A stretch of DNA of 6,815 bases from Alphaproteobacteria bacterium. Lineage in GTDB: Bacteria > Pseudomonadota > Alphaproteobacteria > CAAHEQ01 > UBA3637. The DNA lies in NCBI GenBank assembly GCA_017555325.1, contig JAFZGR010000281.1, forward strand, positions 1 through 6,815, given 5' to 3'. The notes below the pieces were generated by a model. The model was not told the origin of the DNA. It saw nothing but the letters and a program-made list of their open reading frames with translations, and did no database searches. The translations under genes were made by a program, and so were the position numbers. Below, piece after piece: positions 1-6,103 of this stretch (position 1 is its first letter; each line of letters begins with the position of its first letter).

Positions 1-1859
1 GGTGTATTTTGCTGAATTGTCTGTAACAACATCATTCGTTCCGAATTTAAAAAGTCACCGATTGTCATTGATTCAACCCATGCTAAAAGTTCCTGCAAAT
101 AAATTAAATTATTTTCTTTTTCCTGTTGGGTAAATTGTGCATAAGAGGCTATTGCCCATTGAACATAATGGCGAACCAAATTTTTAACCTGTTCCGACGA
201 ATCGACAAGCGGTGCAAGACGGGCAAAAACAATGCTAGGCAGTCGAACGGTGGAAGAAAAATATTTTGCACGATTTTGCGTAATTTGTTTTTGATGTAAT
301 CGTTTTACATATAAAACATCAGTTAATGTTCCAATTCTGGCACCGGCAAAAATTGTATGCAAGAAAAAGACATCATCTTCAAAATACATATAAGACGGAA
401 AACGAATCCCTTTTTCATCTAAAAAATCTCTCCGATATACATTTTTTCCTGATACGGTCGGATATGAAGATAATGTTTGCTTGTCAATATCCGATAACGT
501 ATATACTTTATCCATCTGACGTAACTTGACAGGTAATACATTCCACGCATCTGACTGCAACGGTTGCGAATCACTATCCACATATCGGGTATAAAATGAA
601 ATCAAATCCAGTCCGTATCTATCCCCTTTTTCAACAATTTGAGCAATAGCGTTCGGTTCAATCCAATCATCCGAATCCACAAACCAAACATAACGTCCTT
701 GCGCAAATTGCAATGCATTGTTTCGGGCGACAGATAACCCTTGATTGGATTGTGAAATTACTTTTAGCCGTTCATCTTGTTCCTTATATTTTTCCAATAC
801 GGCAATTGTATTATCCGTACTACCATCATCTACAATAATCACTTCAAAAGATGAATGCGTTGATTTTAAAACAGATTCAATCGTTTGGGACAAATAATCC
901 GCATAATTATATGTACTGATAATAATACTGATATCCGGCGGATTTTTCTTTAATTCAGCACAAGCAAATCGTTCATATCCGGCAACTTCCTGCGGTGAAA
1001 AATACGATTGAGGCAAATACTTAAAATAACGGGCTACCTGACAAATATTATCCTGAATATTTCGGGGAACACCAAATGAATCCAATATTTTATCGGCAAC
1101 AGCATACGAATTCTTTTTCATCCGTTCATAATATTCCTTTGAGTTGGATGAATGAATCCTAATGGCAACAAAATAATCATTTAAAACAGCGATTTGCCCC
1201 CCCTTCATAATTATTTGAGCCCAAAAATCATAATCTTCTGCTGCAATCAATGTTTCATCATACCGAATATTGTTTTTTCGCACAAAATCCCGCCGGAACA
1301 TATTGCCAACATTCCATGGCGTATTCGTTCGTAAAATATCCATACGGGGATAGATACGCAACCGTCTGTTTTTACCGGATTGCTTTAAAATACTTTTTTG
1401 CCCATAAACCATAACAGTTTCAGGATGCGTTTCCATGTAATTATACTCAGTTTCAATCATTTTCGGAAAAACAACATCATCACTGTCCATAATAACAATA
1501 TATTTTCCTTTTGCTGCATCATTTCCTCGGTTTCTAGCACAAGCAACCCCACAATTTTTTGAATTGGTAACTATGCGAATCCGCGAATCTTTTTGTGCAT
1601 ATTTTTTTAAGATATCCGGTGTCTTATCAGTACTACCATCATCAACAATAACAAATTCAAAATCTTGAAATGTTTGCAACAAAACCGTATTAATAGCTCG
1701 TTCTACTAAATCTGCCCGATTATAAACAGGCATCACCACCGATACCTTAGGTTCTGATTGCGGTTTAAACAGATACATCCCAAATAAAACGAGACATCCA
1801 AAACCAACCAAGAAAACAATTTTCTTATTACTTTTCAATAACTTTCTAAAAAAAATCAC
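1..1859 (-). CDS. Tandem-domain family 2 glycosyltransferase, membrane-anchored (3' end outside window)
   Basis: The 619 visible codons run without a stop to the left edge, so the C-terminus is missing. Residues about 14-31 form one hydrophobic segment after a basic N-terminus (R5, K6, K9, K12, K13). Two GT-A domains follow. The first starts at about 39 (VSVVMPVYN) with VDDGSTD at 72-78, DSDD at 125-128 and AEDYDFW at 207-213. The second starts at about 310 (ISIIISTYN) with VDDGSTD at 343-349, DSDD at 395-398 and FEDD at 493-496. Both therefore keep the nucleotide-sugar site, the metal-binding DxD and the likely catalytic acidic residue. Family 2 enzymes move sugars from nucleotide donors to glycans or lipids, so a role in surface polysaccharide or LPS/capsule assembly is inferred; donor and acceptor cannot be read. 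Start: GTG at 1859 has AGGGG six bases upstream. An in-frame ATG at 1880 lacks a clear Shine-Dalgarno and overlaps the predicted -10 box. Confidence 0.93.
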   Translation of the reverse strand, partial: MIFFRKLLKSNKKIVFLVGFGCLVLFGMYLFKPQSEPKVSVVMPVYNRADLVERAINTVLLQTFQDFEFVIVDDGSTDKTPDILKKYAQKDSRIRIVTNSKNCGVACARNRGNDAAKGKYIVIMDSDDVVFPKMIETEYNYMETHPETVMVYGQKSILKQSGKNRRLRIYPRMDILRTNTPWNVGNMFRRDFVRKNNIRYDETLIAAEDYDFWAQIIMKGGQIAVLNDYFVAIRIHSSNSKEYYERMKKNSYAVADKILDSFGVPRNIQDNICQVARYFKYLPQSYFSPQEVAGYERFACAELKKNPPDISIIISTYNYADYLSQTIESVLKSTHSSFEVIIVDDGSTDNTIAVLEKYKEQDERLKVISQSNQGLSVARNNALQFAQGRYVWFVDSDDWIEPNAIAQIVEKGDRYGLDLISFYTRYVDSDSQPLQSDAWNVLPVKLRQMDKVYTLSDIDKQTLSSYPTVSGKNVYRRDFLDEKGIRFPSYMYFEDDVFFLHTIFAGARIGTLTDVLYVKRLHQKQITQNRAKYFSSTVRLPSIVFARLAPLVDSSEQVKNLVRHYVQWAIASYAQFTQQEKENNLIYLQELLAWVESMTIGDFLNSERMMLLQTIQQNT

Positions 1860-1865
1860 TTTATT

Positions 1866-1870
1866 CCCCT
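1866..1870 (-). promoter_or_regulatory. Shine-Dalgarno site that decides the glycosyltransferase start
   Basis: AGGGG on the minus strand lies six bases before GTG at 1859. The competing in-frame ATG at 1880 is preceded only by an A/T-rich stretch without a purine box, so the GTG is preferred. Confidence 0.65.
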
Positions 1871-1878
1871 GTATAAAC

Positions 1879-1908
1879 ATAAAATTGCATTCTGTTTTTT
1901 ATTGTCAA
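1879..1908 (-). promoter_or_regulatory. Candidate sigma70-type promoter for the glycosyltransferase gene
   Basis: A perfect TTGACA -35 box (1903-1908) is followed after 18 bases by TTTTAT (1879-1884), which matches four of six -10 consensus positions. Initiation would fall near 1872, giving a leader of about a dozen bases that contains the AGGGG ribosome site. This start point would place the ATG at 1880 outside the mRNA and agrees with the GTG start. It is a pattern match only, in a region where A/T-rich boxes occur easily. Confidence 0.4.
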
Positions 1909-1912
1909 AATA

Positions 1913-1940
1913 TTGATTTTTACATAAATATGTGTACAAT
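1913..1940 (+). promoter_or_regulatory. Candidate promoter for the membrane-protein gene
   Basis: TTGATT (1913-1918) and TACAAT (1935-1940) are 16 bases apart, and a TG pair sits directly before the -10 box. The transcript would start near 1947, about 30 bases before the ATG at 1977. A weaker alternative is TTGTCA (1902-1907) with TAAATA (1925-1930), spaced 17. Either choice puts this promoter back to back with the minus-strand one. Confidence 0.4.
1922..1933. promoter_or_regulatory. 12-bp dyad, possible operator in the divergent promoter region
   Basis: ACATA-AA-TATGT is an inverted repeat with perfect 5-bp arms lying between the -35 and -10 boxes of the plus-strand promoter. A second, wider inverted repeat (ATATTG at 1910-1915 and CAATAT at 1937-1942) surrounds it, with a centre 1.5 bp away. 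The position suits a repressor site, but short A/T palindromes also arise by chance in such a composition. No regulator gene is visible in the window. Confidence 0.25.
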
Positions 1941-1976
1941 ATCTTTAATTTTTAATCAACTGAAAAGGATATTATC

Positions 1977-2657
1977 ATGTTAAATAAAATAATGCAATCT
2001 CCATTATATGCTTTACTGATATCAATCAGTGTTATCGCACTGTCATTTATATCACTTACATCGTTAAATGCCTCTCAAATTATGGCAACATTAGATTATG
2101 AATTAGATATTATGACATATTGTTGTTATGCGTTTGCATTTGGGATTATCGTGTCCCATTCATCCGCTTTTCAAACAAAACAGGAAAAAACACATCTTAT
2201 TTTATTTTTATTTCTTTATTTCTTTGCCATATTACGAGAAATGGGCATTCAACACTGGTTGGCTAAGGTTTTAGGAACAACAGCAACAACGGCTTTTAAA
2301 CTCCGCTTTTTCAGCAGTCCTGATAATCCATTAAGCGCTAAAATCATTTCTGGATTAATCTTATTAAGCGTTATTGCTTCCTTATTATATTTACTTATTT
2401 TCTATGCTCCTAAACTTATAAAAGGATTTTTCAAATATCAAACGCTTAGTTGGACAACGGCAACATTAGCTGGAATCGGCATCGCCGGTAAAATTGTGGA
2501 TAGACTACCCAGCAATCTCAAAAAAGCAGACATTCAATTAAATGATTCCGTTATTTCATTTATGAAACTATTTGAAGAATCATCCGAAATGTGTTTACCG
2601 CTTATTTGTGCGGTCTGGTTTGTTCAATTTTCACTTATTAAAAACAGCAATCAATAA
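1977..2657 (+). CDS. Multi-pass inner-membrane protein of unknown function
   Basis: This 226-residue protein matches no named family that I can recognise. Hydrophobic segments lie at about 9-30, 44-62, 73-90, 122-144 and 205-222, with a weaker one at 157-172, so five or six membrane spans are likely. Charged residues that look conserved sit at membrane edges: R87-E88-M89 with H93 after span 3, K108/R110 before span 4, D175-R176, and E200-E201-x-x-E204 leading into the last span. I vaguely recall uncharacterised proteobacterial membrane proteins with a similar REM...H and EExxE layout, but cannot name them. The start is secure: AAGGA (1965-1969) is seven bases upstream of the ATG. The gene is divergent from the glycosyltransferase, convergent with rnhB, and apparently monocistronic. 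An envelope role is a guess from the neighbour. Confidence 0.85.
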   Translation: MLNKIMQSPLYALLISISVIALSFISLTSLNASQIMATLDYELDIMTYCCYAFAFGIIVSHSSAFQTKQEKTHLILFLFLYFFAILREMGIQHWLAKVLGTTATTAFKLRFFSSPDNPLSAKIISGLILLSVIASLLYLLIFYAPKLIKGFFKYQTLSWTTATLAGIGIAGKIVDRLPSNLKKADIQLNDSVISFMKLFEESSEMCLPLICAVWFVQFSLIKNSNQ

Positions 2658-2669
2658 GTAGTCCACAAC

Positions 2670-2698
2670 AAAAAAAACCGCCGTCACCGGCGGTTTTT
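2670..2698. terminator. Bidirectional intrinsic terminator
   Basis: CCGCCG (2678-2683), loop TCAC (2684-2687) and CGGCGG (2688-2693) form a perfect six-pair G/C stem, extended by A8 on the left pairing with T5 on the right. Read on the plus strand it ends the membrane-protein transcript with five T; read on the minus strand it gives eight T and can end the rnhB operon. It starts 12 bases after the plus-strand stop and lies about 75 bases beyond the rnhB stop. Confidence 0.92.
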
Positions 2699-2770
2699 AT
2701 TTATTAAAAATTTCAGCAAAATAAAAGCAAGTTCTTTCTTGAAACCATATTCAAACAATAGCTGATTTTG

Positions 2771-3415
2771 TTACATAACAGCCGGATGCTCATCTAAATA
2801 TTTTTTTATCGGAGCATATGACCGTCGATGAAATGGCGTAATACCATATTTTTGAATAGCTTCAATATGTTCCTTTGTACCATATCCGGCATTTTTAGCC
2901 CATCCGTATTGCGGATATAAATGCGCCATTTCTTCCATCAATCTATCACGCGTTACCTTTGCTAAAATAGAGGCAGCGGCTATAGATAAAGATAAATGAT
3001 CTCCATGAATAACTGCTTGTGATGGTATCGTCCAATCTTTCGGCAATCTGTTTCCGTCAATCAAAGCGTATGCCGGTTGCAAGTGTTGATTAGAAGCAAC
3101 TTGATCCAATGCCCGTTTCATTGCCAAAAAGGTTGCCTGTAAAATATTTAATTCATCAATTTCGGCCGAAGAAGCCAAACCGATTCCATAAATAGCATTT
3201 GATTGAATAATCTGCTCATACAATTTATCCCGTTTCGCCGGTGTTAACTTTTTAGAATCATCAATCTGTTTGCTTAACTCAATCGGAATTTCATAATCAG
3301 GCCAATAAACACACGCAGCAACAACCGGTCCGCACCATGGTCCACGGCCTGCTTCATCCAATCCAAAAACAGCACCTGAAACAGCTAATTTTTTTTCAAT
3401 AGTAAAATCAGGCAT
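2771..3415 (-). CDS. rnhB: Ribonuclease HII
   Basis: This 214-residue protein is a full-length type 2 RNase H. It cuts the RNA strand of RNA-DNA hybrids and the 5' side of single ribonucleotides left in DNA, starting ribonucleotide excision repair in the cytoplasm. The metal-binding residues are D20 and E21 in GLDEAGRGP, D120 in LIDGNRLP, and D139 in HGDHLS. They are followed by the family signature IAAASILAKVTRDR (145-158), the GYGTKEH loop (177-183) and the TPFHRRSY segment (193-200). I see no missing catalytic residue. AAGGA (3422-3426) lies six bases before the ATG. It is the last gene of the minus-strand cluster, 75 bp after the second M16 peptidase, and may be transcribed both by read-through and from a local promoter. 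The terminator at 2670-2698 follows. Confidence 0.97.
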   Translation of the reverse strand: MPDFTIEKKLAVSGAVFGLDEAGRGPWCGPVVAACVYWPDYEIPIELSKQIDDSKKLTPAKRDKLYEQIIQSNAIYGIGLASSAEIDELNILQATFLAMKRALDQVASNQHLQPAYALIDGNRLPKDWTIPSQAVIHGDHLSLSIAAASILAKVTRDRLMEEMAHLYPQYGWAKNAGYGTKEHIEAIQKYGITPFHRRSYAPIKKYLDEHPAVM

Positions 3416-3440
3416 TCCTCTTCCTTATTTTTATTTTTTG

Positions 3441-3446
3441 ATTATA
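3441..3446 (-). promoter_or_regulatory. Candidate -10 box for an internal rnhB promoter
   Basis: The minus strand reads TATAAT, a perfect -10 consensus, 25 bases before the rnhB ATG in the 75-bp gap after the M16 gene. The best upstream match at 18 bases (TGCAAA, 3465-3470) is a poor -35 box. This suggests a weak or activator-dependent promoter, or a chance A/T match. Confidence 0.3.
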
Positions 3447-3490
3447 TATGACGTCTTTTCATCATTTGCATAAAAAAACATGCTAAATGA

Positions 3491-4744
3491 TTATTTTAAA
3501 CGGTCTAAAATCTGTTCATACGGCATTACGTGCGTAATCGGTCCAATTGCCGCCAAAGTTGGTTTTTGCTTTAACAATAAACGAGCGACCCTTTCCAAAT
3601 CCGATTTTTCGATGGCATTTATTTTAGCAATAACTTCTTGTTTCGGAACAAGTTGTCCATGAACAATCATATCTATTGCATTCATTTCGGCATGAGAAGC
3701 CATATTTTCCAAACGCATTAAAATAGATGCACGCATACGCGCTTTTGCCCGATTAATTTCTTCTTCGGTTAGTGTATCCGGCAAGCGAATTAATTCATCA
3801 CACAAAACAGGCATCAATTCGGCAACTTCATTTTCTCCCGTTCCGGCATATACACCAAAAGTTCCCGTATCCGTTTCGGGAGAGTTAAAAGCATATATAG
3901 AATAAACAAGCCCTCTTTTTTCCCGTATTTCTTGGAACAAGCGAGAAGACATCCCGCCCCCTAAAATTGCCGATAAAACGCTCCCCACATAATAATCTGG
4001 ATGATTATAAGAAAAGCCTTCAAACCCAAACACCAAATTAACCTGTTCGTGCGGTTTTACAACTCTTTTTTCACCCCCGATATACTTTGCAGGAACGGAA
4101 TTTTGCATTTTATGAGTCGAAACAGTCGTCAATTTTTGAGCACATTTTTCAACAAATTCATCATGATTAACAGCACCGGAAGCGCTAACAATCATTCTTT
4201 CCGTTGTATATTGTGTATGCATATAATCCAACAATTTTTGACTATCTATACGACGAACGGTTTCTGCCGTTCCCAAAATTGCCCGACCAAGTGGTTGATC
4301 ACTGTAAGCTACGGAATGATAATAATCAAAAACCAAATCATCCGGCGTATCATTTTGCATATTAATTTCTTGGATAATAACGCCCTTTTCTTTTTCAAGT
4401 TCTTCTTTATCCATAACGGAATTTTGTACAATATCCGTAATAATATCCAAGCCCAAATCCTGATTTTCTTTTAAAACCCTTACATAATAGGCTGTCATAT
4501 CTTTGCCTGTATAGGCATTAATAATCCCTCCAACATCTTCAATTTCTTTTGAAATATCAAATGCAGAACGAGTTGTAGTTCCCTTAAATGCCATATGTTC
4601 CAACATATGAGAAATACCGTTAATATCTGCCGTTTCATAACGAGCCCCAACCGATACCCATACACCCAAAGAAACGCTGTCTGATGTTTCCGATGAATCT
4701 GTAATAATCCGAATTCCATTCGGCAAAAGTGATGTTTGAATCAT
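3491..4744 (-). CDS. M16 family zinc metallopeptidase B (processing-peptidase-beta-like)
   Basis: This 417-residue protein has the usual length of a single-chain M16B peptidase with two homologous halves. The inverted zinc motif HMLEH gives ligands H46 and H50 with catalytic E49, and the third ligand E126 (IIQEI) follows H50 by the expected 76 residues. The substrate-edge segment GGIINAYT lies at 72-79. The C-terminal half has the glycine-rich stretch LGGGMSSRL (261-269) and REKRGLVYS (274-282) with the R/Y pair. No signal peptide is visible, so it should be cytoplasmic. M16 enzymes degrade or trim peptides; the substrate here is unknown. AAGGA (4753-4757) lies eight bases before the ATG, inside the end of the upstream M16 gene, which ends only 5 bp away, so translation is probably coupled. 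One small oddity is D82 where the family often has Glu. It has only two cysteines. Confidence 0.95.
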   Translation of the reverse strand: MIQTSLLPNGIRIITDSSETSDSVSLGVWVSVGARYETADINGISHMLEHMAFKGTTTRSAFDISKEIEDVGGIINAYTGKDMTAYYVRVLKENQDLGLDIITDIVQNSVMDKEELEKEKGVIIQEINMQNDTPDDLVFDYYHSVAYSDQPLGRAILGTAETVRRIDSQKLLDYMHTQYTTERMIVSASGAVNHDEFVEKCAQKLTTVSTHKMQNSVPAKYIGGEKRVVKPHEQVNLVFGFEGFSYNHPDYYVGSVLSAILGGGMSSRLFQEIREKRGLVYSIYAFNSPETDTGTFGVYAGTGENEVAELMPVLCDELIRLPDTLTEEEINRAKARMRASILMRLENMASHAEMNAIDMIVHGQLVPKQEVIAKINAIEKSDLERVARLLLKQKPTLAAIGPITHVMPYEQILDRLK

Positions 4745-4749
4745 ATTGT

Positions 4750-6093
4750 TTATCCTTTATAGTTTTCCCGATTGTTTCCCTGCCCCACACAATTTAAAGA
4801 TTGTGCTTCAGAAATACGAGTTGCAATCGGTTTTGGTTGATACTGTAAACGGCTTAATATCTCTTCGTATGTTATTAATTTATCAATCGGTCCAACGGCT
4901 GAAAAAGTCGGTCGTTCCGAAAAAATACATCGGGCTTGACATTTCACATCATCAATAGTTACCCGTTCAATTTGCTTCAAATGTTCTTGAATTGGAAAAA
5001 CCTGATTATATACCAATATATATTGGGCATTAATATTAGCAAATTCTGTAAAATCTTCATTATCCATAATAACATCCGAACGCAATCGTTCTTTTGCCAA
5101 AGCAAATTCTTCGGGGGTAATTGTTTCTGCTAATTTTGCCACTTCATCACAAATTAAACGCATTAATGCAGAAGCTTTTTTCCGACTGGTCGAAGTTTCT
5201 ACCATAAACAAACCCAAATGCCGATTGTTAAAAACACTCGTAGAAACAGAATATGCCAATCCTCTTTTTTCCCGCACTTCCTGATTTAAGCGACTTGAAA
5301 AACAACCACCACCTAAAAGCTCAGATAACACAGAAACGGCATACTGATTATTATTTATTAATGAACAGCATGGGAATGCCAAAATCATAGATATTTGCTC
5401 ATCAGCTTTTTTTTGCCGAATATCTCCACCGACATAACAAACTGGCGGCAAAGTTCGGGCATTAATTGGTTGTGGAAAATCCGTCAACAATCGTTCACAC
5501 TGTTGACAGAATTCTTGATGATTGACAATTCCACTTGCACTCACAACAATCCGATCCGTTGTATAATGTGTCCTAATATAATTTCTTAAATCCTGCGTTG
5601 TTAATCCAGAAACTGTTTTTTCTGTTCCCAACACATTATACATCCATTCAGGATATGCTTTCCGAAACATATTATCTAGAGCAATTTGAGAAGCATCATC
5701 ATCATTTTCCACAATCTCTTCAAGAACAACGCCTTTTTCATTATTCCAGTCAGAAGTGGACAGTTGAGAATGTTGCATCATATCACTTAACACTTCTAAT
5801 ACACTATATGCATGTTGCGGTAATACCTGAACATAATAGGCTGTCATTGTTTCTGATGTGACAGCATCTATATCCCCACCGACCATTTCAATATCCCGAT
5901 AAATATCCAATGAGGATCTTTTTTGTGTTCCTTTAAACAGCATATGTTCTACTGCATGAGAAATCCCTGCCGTTTTCGATGTTTCCCAAATACTCCCTGT
6001 ATCTACCCAAAAACCCAACGTCGTTGTTTTGGCATGCGGTACACCTTGTGTTACTACACGTATCCCGTTAGGCAAAACAGATACTTGTATCAC
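4750..6093 (-). CDS. M16 family zinc metallopeptidase A, divergent paralogue of peptidase B
   Basis: This 447-residue M16B-type peptidase is collinear with its downstream neighbour. HAVEH gives H46, E49 and H50, and E126 in VVLEEI is the third zinc ligand, so the catalytic site is complete. REKRGLAYS (274-282) keeps the C-terminal R/Y segment. Three things differ from the family pattern. D76 replaces the Asn of GGxxNAxT, a residue that contacts substrate backbone in M16 enzymes. The glycine-rich loop has one extra residue (GGGCFSSRL). There are ten cysteines (including C196-x2-C199, C242-C243 and C385-x3-C389) against two in peptidase B. A tail of about 30 residues follows the last shared block. 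No signal peptide is seen. The GTG start at 6093 fits the shared MIQxSxLPNGIR N-terminus and has GAGG upstream. It probably forms a dimer with peptidase B, by analogy with other M16 pairs. Confidence 0.94.
   Translation of the reverse strand: MIQVSVLPNGIRVVTQGVPHAKTTTLGFWVDTGSIWETSKTAGISHAVEHMLFKGTQKRSSLDIYRDIEMVGGDIDAVTSETMTAYYVQVLPQHAYSVLEVLSDMMQHSQLSTSDWNNEKGVVLEEIVENDDDASQIALDNMFRKAYPEWMYNVLGTEKTVSGLTTQDLRNYIRTHYTTDRIVVSASGIVNHQEFCQQCERLLTDFPQPINARTLPPVCYVGGDIRQKKADEQISMILAFPCCSLINNNQYAVSVLSELLGGGCFSSRLNQEVREKRGLAYSVSTSVFNNRHLGLFMVETSTSRKKASALMRLICDEVAKLAETITPEEFALAKERLRSDVIMDNEDFTEFANINAQYILVYNQVFPIQEHLKQIERVTIDDVKCQARCIFSERPTFSAVGPIDKLITYEEILSRLQYQPKPIATRISEAQSLNCVGQGNNRENYKG
4753..4757 (-). 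promoter_or_regulatory. Shine-Dalgarno of M16 peptidase B, inside the upstream gene
   Basis: AAGGA is encoded by the last codons of M16 peptidase A, immediately before its TAA (4750-4752), and lies eight bases from the ATG at 4744. Ribosomes finishing peptidase A would cover it, the usual arrangement for coupled, near-stoichiometric translation. Confidence 0.6.
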
Positions 6094-6096
6094 TAT

Positions 6097-6103
6097 TCAC
6101 CTC
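6097..6103 (-). promoter_or_regulatory. Shine-Dalgarno of M16 peptidase A, overlapping the upstream stop
   Basis: GAGGTGA on the minus strand overlaps the TGA stop (6102-6104) of the coiled-coil gene and precedes the GTG start at 6093, leaving three bases after the motif (six after GAGG). It fixes the GTG as the start and implies coupling to the preceding gene. Confidence 0.65.

Noticed and set aside
326..529. Plus-strand open frame of 67 codons inside the glycosyltransferase
   Set aside because: It lies antisense to the second GT-A domain, whose conserved motifs run through the same bases; no ribosome site or recognisable protein.
813..1646. Two similar DNA segments about 810 bp apart (813-833 and 1626-1646) as a direct repeat
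   Set aside because: They encode the VDDGSTD motif of the two GT-A domains; the similarity is protein constraint, not a mobile or recombination repeat.
1790..1806. Possible lipoprotein signal around C22 of the glycosyltransferase
   Set aside because: The residues before the Cys (G-F-G) lack the Leu-type lipobox position, and the hydrophobic stretch continues past it, so a membrane anchor fits better.
1878..1880. In-frame ATG as an alternative start of the glycosyltransferase
   Set aside because: No Shine-Dalgarno before it, and it overlaps the predicted -10 box; GTG at 1859 has AGGGG at good spacing. It is still possible if the promoter call is wrong.
2699..2770. A second hairpin (CAAG-TTCTTT-CTTG and TCAGC/GCTGA pairings) downstream of rnhB
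   Set aside because: Arms of only four or five bases, with a long loop in one case and no T tract; the strong terminator at 2670-2698 already explains transcript ends.
4495..4719. Minus-strand 74-codon frame inside M16 peptidase B
   Set aside because: It is a shifted frame of the zinc-motif region; the M16 frame is intact across it, so there is no frameshift and no separate gene.
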